A DNA stretch of 64,000 bases. Origin: an uncultured Fibrobacter sp. (lineage in GTDB: Bacteria > Fibrobacterota > Fibrobacteria > Fibrobacterales > Fibrobacteraceae). Location of the stretch: positions 1 through 64,000 of the forward strand of contig CAMJHM010000006.1 in assembly GCA_946405515.1 (NCBI GenBank), in the 5' to 3' direction. Position numbers and translations under genes: made by a program. The notes under the pieces were generated by a model. That model was not told the DNA's origin. It did no database searches and saw nothing but the letters and a program-made list of their open reading frames with translations. This document shows positions 8,708 through 16,800 of the stretch, piece by piece (positions within the stretch are counted from its first letter, which is position 1; the number at the start of each line of letters is the position of its first letter).

Positions 8708-10489
8708 TTAGCGGATAGAGACTTTCTTCATCGCAATGAGTTTATCACCAGAAGTGACGCGAACCAGGAGAATGCCCTTGCCAGCAAACTTGGCAAAATC
8801 AACGTCCTTGGCCATGCCACTGATGGATTCGCTGTGAAGGAGCTTGCCGTTCATGTCGAACACGCGGAGCATCTTGGTACCGGCAACAGAAGAAGACACG
8901 TTGAGCGTGGTGTTGTCGACAGAAATTTCAGATTCACCGAGAGTCGGAACAGCCTTCGGAGCAGCCTTACCTTCGAACGCCGGAGCCGGACGAGCCGGAA
9001 GGGTATCCTGGCAAAGCATTTCAACCCACCACCAAGCATCATTGGCATCGCCATTCATGTAGATTGTGTAGCGGTTGATAGAACCATCAGCAATTCTTGC
9101 CGGATTCACAGAATAGCACTTGTCGGTTACGTGACCATTCAGACCGCTGCTGTAGCAGTGTTCGGTATAATGACCAGCACCATGGACATACTCAATGCAT
9201 TGATTATCGTGAAGTTCCCATTCACCCGGATTGCGCGGAGTGATAAATTCCTTTTCGCAAGGAGTCTGGACCCACCACCATGTATCGGCAGCATTGTTGC
9301 TCATGTGTCCAGAGACAGGAATTTGGTTACCCCTAGCCGGATTCGGCTTATAGCACTTGCCTGCCTGCATGTTTTCCAAGCCGGACTTGTAGCAGTGCTG
9401 ACGATAATTGCCCGAACCATTGACAAAGTTGATGCACTTGTCAAAGCAGTTCGGATCATCGGGATTGTTGACGCAGTAGTTGGGGTCACAAGCGCCATCA
9501 TCCGAATGGTTTTCACAGAACGCCTGGCATTCAGCACCATCGGGGTCCGTGACGCATCCAAGAGGACGCTGGGTAGAAGGCGTTGTACCAGTACCAGTAC
9601 CGGTACCAGTACCACTACCATCGTCGCAAGCCGCATCCGTAGGATTCAGCCCACAGAAAGCTTCACAGGCAGTACCATGACGATCCACTGCACACACAGC
9701 ACGACACTCCGTTTCCTTGGTCAGGTCGCCAAGACAAAGTGCTTCCGAGCAGTTGGAAGAAACGGTCGGATCAGCTTCGCAAGCCATAAAGCAAGACTGA
9801 TCAGCGGGGTTGCTGCAAACCGGCTGCGGGCCGCCACAGCTACCCGGGAACACAGTGCAAGTATTGTTCTGGCAGAATTCGTTCACCGGAAGACCAGTGC
9901 AGAAATCCTGACATTCCTGACCCGAAGGATTCGTGTTGCAACTTGCAGGCGGGTAAACCGGCACAAGGTTGTAGCATTCAGCCTCAACCCACCACCAAGT
10001 ATCATGAGCATTGTTGTTCATGTGCGCATTCTGAGGGAGAGAACCATCAGCGATTCTAGCCGGATTCACAGCATAGCACTTATCCTCGTCCATATTAATC
10101 AAGCCCGAATTGTAGCAGTTGTCTGCATAATGACCCGAGCCATTGTGGAACTGGACGCACTTCGGATCAAGGGTATAGGTACCCTGAACCGGCACCTGAA
10201 TCGGCACCTGAATGCATTCCGTCGTCTTCCACCACCATGTATCGGCAGCGTTGTCGTTGATGTACTGAGTATTCACAGAGCCATCGTTAATGCGCGACTG
10301 CCTTACATGGTAGCAAGTGTGAGGCGCCATGTTATGGAGACCGCTGATATAGCAGTTGTTGGCATAATTACCAGACCCATTCACAAAAGGTATGCAACCT
10401 TCGGCGGTGCCTGGGGTGTAACTTATTTGACCAAATGCAGCAGATGCGAGCATCGCTGCGCCGAGAGATGAATAGATAAGTTTATTCAT
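8708..10489 (-). CDS. Secreted protein with four Cys/Trp-Trp-Trp repeats and a type IX-like sorting tail
   Basis: A 593-residue exported protein of a family I do not recognise. ATG follows a good ribosome site (AGAAGGA) and a signal peptide ends AAFGQ. Four units of about 60 residues (about 32-92, 111-172, 355-415, 437-495) share the pattern C-x3-NGSGxY-x2-NCY-x-SGL, then CY, P/S-x-R, N-x2-A-x-D-x-WWW and a closing C. Between units 2 and 3 is a Cys-rich region (about 180-350) with an alternating Gly-Thr linker coded by a GGTACC-like microsatellite (9589-9625). The last 75 or so residues (MLRVFDMNGKLLHSE...LVRVTSG) look like a type IX secretion sorting domain. Paired Cys and surface Trp suggest disulfide-braced, perhaps carbohydrate-binding modules on the cell surface; that is inference. 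Confidence 0.85.
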   Translation of the reverse strand: MNKLIYSSLGAAMLASAAFGQISYTPGTAEGCIPFVNGSGNYANNCYISGLHNMAPHTCYHVRQSRINDGSVNTQYINDNAADTWWWKTTECIQVPIQVPVQGTYTLDPKCVQFHNGSGHYADNCYNSGLINMDEDKCYAVNPARIADGSLPQNAHMNNNAHDTWWWVEAECYNLVPVYPPASCNTNPSGQECQDFCTGLPVNEFCQNNTCTVFPGSCGGPQPVCSNPADQSCFMACEADPTVSSNCSEALCLGDLTKETECRAVCAVDRHGTACEAFCGLNPTDAACDDGSGTGTGTGTGTTPSTQRPLGCVTDPDGAECQAFCENHSDDGACDPNYCVNNPDDPNCFDKCINFVNGSGNYRQHCYKSGLENMQAGKCYKPNPARGNQIPVSGHMSNNAADTWWWVQTPCEKEFITPRNPGEWELHDNQCIEYVHGAGHYTEHCYSSGLNGHVTDKCYSVNPARIADGSINRYTIYMNGDANDAWWWVEMLCQDTLPARPAPAFEGKAAPKAVPTLGESEISVDNTTLNVSSSVAGTKMLRVFDMNGKLLHSESISGMAKDVDFAKFAGKGILLVRVTSGDKLIAMKKVSIR

Positions 10490-10632
10490 ATATTCCTTCT
10501 TTTGCCTTGGTTGTGAAGTGTTATTTTACAAGGCGAAAATTAATATAGTAAAAAAAGTTCATTTGAACGAAACAAACAAAATAATTTTTCACTTTATTTT
10601 CAATAATACATATTAATTATATAATAGAGAAT

Positions 10633-10808
10633 TTATCCGTAAGTAAATATTTCCACTTGTTTTAACATTCATAATTTTGTTCGTAAGTAAATATTTTCAT
10701 TTATTTGCAAATAGAAAATTTTATCTGTAAGTAAATCTTTTCAATTCATCAAACAATCGCAATTTCATTCGTAACAAAAAAATTTTCTTTTTATTCGAAG
10801 CAAACAAA
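10633..10808. repeat. 44-bp tandem repeat upstream of the WWW-repeat gene
   Basis: Three clear units and a fourth degenerate one repeat with an exact 44-base period: 10633-10676, 10677-10720, 10721-10764 and 10765-10808. The conserved core is TCCGTAAGTAAATATTTTCA and each of the first three ends in AATT. The array lies 144-320 bases upstream of the start at 10489, so it may be an upstream regulatory array or bent DNA. There is no repeat/spacer alternation. Confidence 0.75.
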
Positions 10809-10835
10809 AAGGCCCCAACATGTCAAGTTGGAGCC
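10806..10835 (-). terminator. Intrinsic terminator after the fifth-paralogue remnant
   Basis: Minus strand GGCTCCAAC-TTGACAT-GTTGGGGCC is followed by five T. A T run also flanks the other side, so it may work weakly on the plus strand. Confidence 0.8.
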
Positions 10836-10863
10836 TTTTTTACATCAACTTCGCGAATTCAGT

Positions 10864-11084
10864 TCATTTAACGCGCTTTTTGCGATAGACACCCGTCTTT
10901 ATGATACGCATCTCCTTGTGTCCGTCTTCGAACTTGAAGAAAATCTTCCAGATGTAGATGTCCGTGCCCTCGCAGCAAGCGCTAGCAAAAAGAATAAAAT
11001 CTTTATAGACTCCCCACCGCAATCCTCTCCATCAATCCAACAACATTAAAAATGGAATTGCAGACAAAATATATAATTCATTTT
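10864..11084 (-). pseudogene. Deleted remnant of a fifth giant VWA-family gene
   Basis: From about 10972 down to a TGA at 10864-10866 the minus strand codes the exact family C-terminus (GTDIYIWK, FEDGHKE, KTGVYRKKRVK). Nothing else of the 1,570-codon body is left. Just upstream, in a different frame, is a hydrophobic stretch (KILFFLLALAA) like the family signal peptides. At 11065-11084 is a diverged copy of the shared promoter block. The simplest reading is a large internal deletion joining the 5' end to the last 40 codons. The C-terminal match is certain; the promoter and signal-peptide remnants are weaker. Confidence 0.75.
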
Positions 11085-11148
11085 CAACAAGTGTTCATTA
11101 TTCCCTAAATTTCTAAAATGGCGAAATTCGTCAAATTTCGGCATTGTG

Positions 11149-11176
11149 TTGCATTTTCACCATTTTTTTGTATATT
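11149..11176 (+). promoter_or_regulatory. Putative ssrA promoter
   Basis: TTGCAT (11149-11154) and TATATT (11171-11176) are separated by 16 bases and lie about 20 bases before the mature tmRNA 5' end. Assigned by position and consensus likeness only. Confidence 0.5.
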
Positions 11177-11197
11177 TGGACCCAACCACTAATGACT

Positions 11198-11554
11198 GGG
11201 GGTGATCTGGTTTCGACAGGGTCGCCGAAGTGTTAGTTGCAAGCCGAGGTCTCAGACGGGGGCACTCGTTAAAAAGTCTGAAAAAAAATAAGTGCTGACG
11301 AAAACTACGCACTCGCTGCCTAATTAACGGCAACGCCGGGCCTCATTCCGCTCCCATCGGGATGTACGTCCGGACGCAATATGGGATAGGATTCTCGCAT
11401 GCCTGGGGCTAGAGTCCGAGATTCACTAGGCTGGTCAAACTCTGCGCCGACCTTCTTGGGCGTGGATAAGACGAGACCTTAAATGCGAAGGGAAAGCTTG
11501 TAGGAATGGACATGGAAGTGATTTTGGACAGGGGTTCGACTCCCCTCACCTCCA
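11198..11554 (+). ncRNA. ssrA: tmRNA (transfer-messenger RNA)
   Basis: Rescues stalled ribosomes by trans-translation and adds a degradation tag. The 5' end GGGGGTGATCTGGTTTCGAC and the 3' end TTCGACTCCCCTCACCTCCA pair to form the acceptor stem (GGGGGUG with CACCUCC) and carry the T-arm. The tag frame starts at GCT 11294 and reads ADENYALAA, then TAA at 11321. This tag is the one known for Fibrobacter. The genome has ACGA after the stem, so CCA must be added after transcription. An intrinsic terminator follows at once. Confidence 0.97.
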
Positions 11555-11573
11555 CGAATACTCTCAATACAGA

Positions 11574-11605
11574 ATCCCCGGCTTATAAAGCCGGGGATAT
11601 TTTTG
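11574..11605 (+). terminator. ssrA terminator
   Basis: ATCCCCGGCTT-ATA-AAGCCGGGGAT is a perfect 11-pair stem followed by ATTTTT, about 20 bases past the tmRNA end. Confidence 0.92.
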
Positions 11606-11756
11606 GGGGTAGGAGGAATTGAAACTCAAATAAAAAAGGAACACCCGTGCTAGCGCAGCACGAAAGCTCCTCTCAAAAAACAATCCAAATCATGGCTTAA
11701 AACGCCAGTAAAACAAAATCCCATACTAAAACATTCCTTATTACGTCTATAATATA

Positions 11757-11784
11757 ACAAAAATACCCGGCGGGAGGGCCGGGT
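11757..11784 (-). terminator. Terminator of the receiver-like gene
   Basis: On the minus strand ACCCGGC-CCTCCC-GCCGGGT is followed by ATTTTTGTTA. It lies about 55 bases past the stop at 11838. The rest of the gap 11606-11837 holds only a small GC hairpin (CGTGCT/AGCACG near 11650) and AT-rich sequence. Confidence 0.75.
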
Positions 11785-11837
11785 GGTTAATTTTCAGGGG
11801 AATGGACTACTGGTAGTGGTCCAACTGGCGCGGAGGC

Positions 11838-12302
11838 CTAGGCGTGAAGCTGTGTACCGGAGCGTTCAATGTCGAAAAGACGACGCAAATACTCCGTTTT
11901 GGCAGGATCGCGTTCATCGGGGAGCGTGAGCGGGCCCATCGACAAGGCCACCAGGATAGAACCCGGGTAGTTGTTGACACGCTTGATGAAATCACTTTCG
12001 GACACGCCTTCGGTGTAGAAATCCACGACGAACGTATCCCAGTCGTCGGCCTCGATCTGTTCGAGAGCTTCGGCCTCGGTGGCGACGGCCTTGAGGGTCG
12101 CCCCCATAAGGAGGTCGGACAGCACCTCGAGGCAGGCGTTCCGGCGAGCCTCGTCCTCTTCCCAAATCAGGATGCGGCGGTCGCTGTAGTCACGGACCTG
12201 CGGGACAAAACCTTCTTCGGGATCCTCGTCGAATTTCTCGAGGGCAGCCTCGTCCATTTCGTCGTCGTTTTCAAATTCGTCTTCAAATTCTTCTTTCAGC
12301 AT
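11838..12302 (-). CDS. Receiver-like (CheY-fold) protein with acidic N-terminus
   Basis: A 154-residue protein without an output domain. Residues 1-38 are strongly acidic (EEFEDEFENDDEMDE). From about residue 42 the sequence follows a response-regulator receiver: RILIWEEDEARR at the first strand with acidic residues, FVVDFY with a central Asp where the phosphoacceptor would be, VALSM at the fourth strand and a Lys before YLRRL at the end. Similarity to receivers is modest, so it may be a stand-alone signalling protein or an unphosphorylated pseudo-receiver. It is 24 bases downstream of the deacetylase gene on the same strand and could share its transcript. No kinase gene is nearby. Confidence 0.7.
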   Translation of the reverse strand: MLKEEFEDEFENDDEMDEAALEKFDEDPEEGFVPQVRDYSDRRILIWEEDEARRNACLEVLSDLLMGATLKAVATEAEALEQIEADDWDTFVVDFYTEGVSESDFIKRVNNYPGSILVALSMGPLTLPDERDPAKTEYLRRLFDIERSGTQLHA

Positions 12303-12326
12303 AGTGCTCTAAATATAGTAAAAAAC

Positions 12327-13682
12327 TCACTTGCGGACAACTTTCACCACCGGGGCAGCGCCAGCAGCCGTCGCACGGACAATGTACACGCCCTTGGGCA
12401 TACGGTCTGGCACGACGAACCCGTTCGACGTGCCAAGGCAGTTGCCGTTCAAATCAAAAACCGCATAGCTTGCAGAAGTAACGCCAGGCACCGACGGGGC
12501 CAGAACAATTCCCACAGTCCCTGACGAATCCCCCACGGCCGACGTGTCCGCGGCCGACGCCGTATCCGACGCAGCAGTCGAATCCGCCGCAACCGTCGAA
12601 TCGGGTTTATCCCCGCCGCCAACCTCCCCCGCCCGTGCCTTCCGCACCTTGAGGCTAGTCGCCATGAAGTCTACCACAAACGTCCCGTCGGACTCCGGAG
12701 CGATAACGACGCCGCCCTGTTCCACGACGGCGTCTTCCCCGACACCTTGCGTATCGATTTTAACGCGCAGCAGCACCTTCTCGGGCATGTGCTCGTCCGG
12801 GATTTTCCAACTGACCGTAAACCCGTCATCTGCCGCGACCGATTCTGCCGCATCGATGACGAAATGCGCCCGGTAGTAGGCCGAAACCGTACCAAAACTC
12901 GCCGTCCAGAGTTTGTTTTCAATGGCGCGTTGCATAATTTTCTTGATATCGCCGGGATTGATGGAGTAATCGTCCCCCGTATCGTCGGTAACGCCGTGGT
13001 TCAGCACCACAAGCCAGGAGCCCCCCGTCACCTGAACATCCCACGGATTTGCGCCACTAAAATCGCCGATAAAGGCCGCCGTGTCCATCGCCGAAAGCAT
13101 TTCGGGCAAGGTCGCCCCGGAGCGCGTCCAAATCTTTGCCTGGATATTGAACATCTCGGGTTGCGTTTCCCACATGTTGCGCCCGTGCCAGCCACAGTTG
13201 CGGTTGTTGAAATGGCGTTTGGCAATAATTTTCTGTACAGATTCGTTTGTTTCGCAAAAAGGAGCCGCAAAAGACACCACTTTGACCTTCGCCCCGGCCG
13301 ATTCAAGCGTTTTTTCGATAGTCCCTGCAAAATCCACGATTTCGCCGTTCAGTTCCGACTCGCTTTGCCCCGTCATGTGGCCATGCGACTGCGTGTGGTT
13401 CCCGATTTCGTGGCCCGCGTTGGCCAGAGCCGCAAAACCGGCCGCATTCCCTTGCAGTCCATTGCTCATATTAGTGACAAAAAAAGTCACTTTAACACTG
13501 GAAAGTTCTTCGAGGATGGGTTTCAGGTTGTCAATCTGGTTCTTGAGCGCATCGTCGAAAGTAAAACTCACCGCCCCCACGTAGCCGTTCCAAGGTACCG
13601 TCTTGACTGGACCGGCCCAAACGAAAGCAAAACAAAGGCATACCAGCGCAAAAATCGCGGCAACCGGATTATTCTTGTACAT
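12327..13682 (-). CDS. Secreted polysaccharide deacetylase (NodB/CE4-like) with C-terminal sorting tail
   Basis: A 451-residue exported protein; the signal peptide ends FVWAG. The NodB domain (about 30-300) shows the catalytic Asp pair in SFTFDDA and the metal-binding HTQSH, giving deacetylation of N- or O-acetylated sugars such as xylan, chitin or peptidoglycan. The third family motif, usually R-x-P, reads FAAPFC here, so the Arg is lost. A beta domain (about 270-350) and an Ala/Ser/Asp/Thr linker (about 355-395) follow. The C-terminus (YAVFDLNGNCLG...GVYIVRATA...VVRK) resembles type IX sorting domains. In Fibrobacter a role in hemicellulose deacetylation is plausible, but the substrate cannot be read from the sequence. 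Confidence 0.85.
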   Translation of the reverse strand: MYKNNPVAAIFALVCLCFAFVWAGPVKTVPWNGYVGAVSFTFDDALKNQIDNLKPILEELSSVKVTFFVTNMSNGLQGNAAGFAALANAGHEIGNHTQSHGHMTGQSESELNGEIVDFAGTIEKTLESAGAKVKVVSFAAPFCETNESVQKIIAKRHFNNRNCGWHGRNMWETQPEMFNIQAKIWTRSGATLPEMLSAMDTAAFIGDFSGANPWDVQVTGGSWLVVLNHGVTDDTGDDYSINPGDIKKIMQRAIENKLWTASFGTVSAYYRAHFVIDAAESVAADDGFTVSWKIPDEHMPEKVLLRVKIDTQGVGEDAVVEQGGVVIAPESDGTFVVDFMATSLKVRKARAGEVGGGDKPDSTVAADSTAASDTASAADTSAVGDSSGTVGIVLAPSVPGVTSASYAVFDLNGNCLGTSNGFVVPDRMPKGVYIVRATAAGAAPVVKVVRK

Positions 13683-13778
13683 AAAACCATCCTTAATCTG
13701 TCGTCACATAATATAGCTATCTTGAAAAGACCATTTTCTGCGAAATTTCCATACCAAAACAAATTTTAGCGACAGCCC

Positions 13779-13799
13779 GAAAAATAAGTTATATATTTA
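13779..13799 (+). promoter_or_regulatory. Promoter of paralogue C
   Basis: GAAAAATAAGTTATATATTTA matches the block before A, B and D with one extra T. It is about 55 bases from the GTG at 13852, the same layout as in the other copies. Confidence 0.55.
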
Positions 13800-13851
13800 A
13801 AAAACAACGACATACTCATTGATACGTTTTCTTTTTGATATAAGGGGCTAT

Positions 13852-16800
13852 GTGGCGGCTTTTTTTAGAAAAATTCTGTATTCGCTTGCATTGATTGCAG
13901 TAACCGCCAGTGCGACGGTTACTATTGAAGGGGATACAACGCTCTATAACGCCACAGCCGGCGACACGCTCTCCATTACAGCCAGGAAAATTCTCAAAGT
14001 GGGCGAAAACTTCGTCAAATGGGAACTCGTCTCTGGAACGGGAACATTTACCGATGAAACAGCGGATTCCTCTGGATTCATCCTAGCTTCGGGCGATGCT
14101 GTCATCAGGATGGCGACTCAGACTTTGCCCACTTACGAAATAACGGAACAACTCCGAACTCTTAATTTCTACAAAAACAGCACCAAGATTCCCATGTCGT
14201 CGCAATACGGCATCCGGATGAACTATAAAGCCACCGAAGACGGGCAATTCGCTTTTATCTACAAGGCCAGTCAGGGGCTTACCCCTATGTATTTTGCCGA
14301 GGACTCCACTTTTACCAAAACAGCGGCGACGAATGTTTTTTCTGCAAACACAAACTGCACTTACACCTCCACTAGAGAAGTAAAATGTGTTTTTAATGCG
14401 ACAGCCAATACCGACAATTATTTTTGCGCAGCTCTTGCTTATTATCCCAATCACGACATGAAGGATTCCGCATCCTTTGGGATTGCCCGGACGCATACCG
14501 TGAGCGTTGCACATTCAGGGCAGGGAACGGCCTACATCGATTCGCTGAATCTCAAGGCCCTGTCTTACAGCAAGATCATTGACCTCGATTCAACCAAGAT
14601 TTACGCCACGCCGGACACGGATTACGTCTTTGACCATTGGGAGGTTTCATCCGGGACCTGTTCCATTCGCGACACCAAGAAAGAAACGACTCTGGTTTAT
14701 GACGTGAAGACCGACTGCAAGGTTAACGCCGTCTTTGCTCCAGGGACAATCTACACCATCACATCCACCCCGACCCAATACAATTTCACAGAGAACACCT
14801 ACGCAAAGAAAATTTCTAGCGGGCACTCCGGCGTGCGATTCACGTTCACGGCTCCAAGCGACGGCTCCTACACATTTATCACGTCGACAGATTTTTCTAG
14901 CGATTCTATCTACTATCTCCGATACACCAATTCCACCTATAGTACGCTGGCTCTTAGCAAAAAATTCAACGGAACGGTCTCCGACAAACTCACCCTCACG
15001 GCGGGACAAGTCGTTTCTATCGTCATTTCCAACACATCCAACAAAAAAGACAACCCCTTCTACATCAACTACGCAAGCCAAGCCTATAAAGTCGTTCTCG
15101 GCACCGATGGAAACGGCACGACAAAGCCTGCAGCCGGTTACGACACAGCCTATGCCGGTTCAAAGTATTCCATTTCCGCAGAAGCAAACGCCGGTTACCG
15201 TTTTTCCGATTGGCAAGTCGTAGCGGGCTCTCCTGTAATCGAAGACTCCGAAGCGCCCAGCACGTATGTCTCGGTGTCCGCTAATGCCGAACTGAAAGCG
15301 AGGTTCAAACCAAGCTCCGTGTACTCACTCACCAAGACAAAACAGACATTCAACTTCCAGAAAAACTACTACAACGAATCGTCTCTTTCTACAATCCGGT
15401 TCAGCTGGACTCCACCCGATACCGCCACCTACCTGGTCAGTTTTGAGCCCATAGACCCAATTAGTGGCATTTTCAATAATTATGGAACAGACTCGACATT
15501 TGCAAACGCCGAAGCCGTTAGCGCTATCAGCGGCACAATGAGTTTTACGATTAAAGGCTCTGCCGGCATTCCCCTTTATTTGACGCTCCAGGATAGCGCC
15601 AAGAACATCCCGAACAAATCATTCAAAGCTTGGATTTCGATGCCATACGTATTGAACGTATTGACTGCCAAAGAAGGTTCCGTAAACCCCTCCGGCAAAG
15701 TGTACACCGCACCAGGCACCAAAACGATTCTCACCGCATGGCCCTATGGTGGATACAGGTTCAAATCCTGGGTCAATACCAAAGGCGACATGACCATTTC
15801 TTCCCCGAAGAATTCCAGAACGTCCGTCACCTTAATAGACTCGCTCTGTTTTGTAAAAGCCACCTTCACAAATGACGAATCTGCAGAACCTTTGCTAAGC
15901 ATTTCCAAACTGGACATAAGCAACTACCCCGAGGTATGCGCACTGGTCTCTGTTACGGACAAGAGTTCTGGCCATTCCTTTTATGGGCTTGTTTCCGAAG
16001 ATTTCGCCTTGACTGAGGATGAAAAAAACATTCAGCCCCAAGTGGAAAGCATAAACAACGTTACTGGCGTTTCCGTTGTCATTGTCGTTGACGAAAGTTC
16101 ATCAATGACAATCAACAACCGCATGAATAAAGCGAAAGAGGCCATTCGGGAATTCGTTGAGAACATGGGCCCCTACGACAAGACCGCTATTGTAGGATTC
16201 CGCGGATACGACTCGACAACAGTCCACCAGACAATGACTTCGGACAAATTCTCGTTGATTAATGCCATTGATTCCATTAGTGCCGTGGCCGACATGACAA
16301 ACATCATCACGGGAACTATCGCTGGTTTAAACCAAATCGTGAACGAGACCAACCCGACTGCAGTCATCGTTTTCTCTGACGGAGACAGCAACAGCGGCTC
16401 CAAAGACGTGAGGGGCACCGTAAAACTTGCAAAAGACAAGAAGACCCCCATCTATTCCATCGCACTCGAAAGCGAAACGAAATATCCTCTCGAAAATCTC
16501 GCCCTCGGCTCAGGTGGGACATTCTCAATTGCAAGCGATGCCGAAGAACTGGCTGGCCTCTATGCCGGCATCCGCGACAACATCATGTCACAGTACCTTG
16601 TTTGCTACCAAACTCCCGACACCGTCCAGAACGGCGAAACGCACGACATTATCATCAGCACAAAATTCAACAACATTACAACAAAAGATTCGGCCCAATG
16701 GAGCGAAAAATCCATCCCGCCGACCATTATCCTTACCGAAAACACATGGGAGCTAATCAACAATTCCCAAGCCTCCAATAACCCGCTCACCCTCAGTGCC

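Noticed and set aside
10633-10808. CRISPR array
   Set aside because: The whole 44-base unit repeats with drift along its length. There is no constant repeat with unique spacers, and no cas gene is present.
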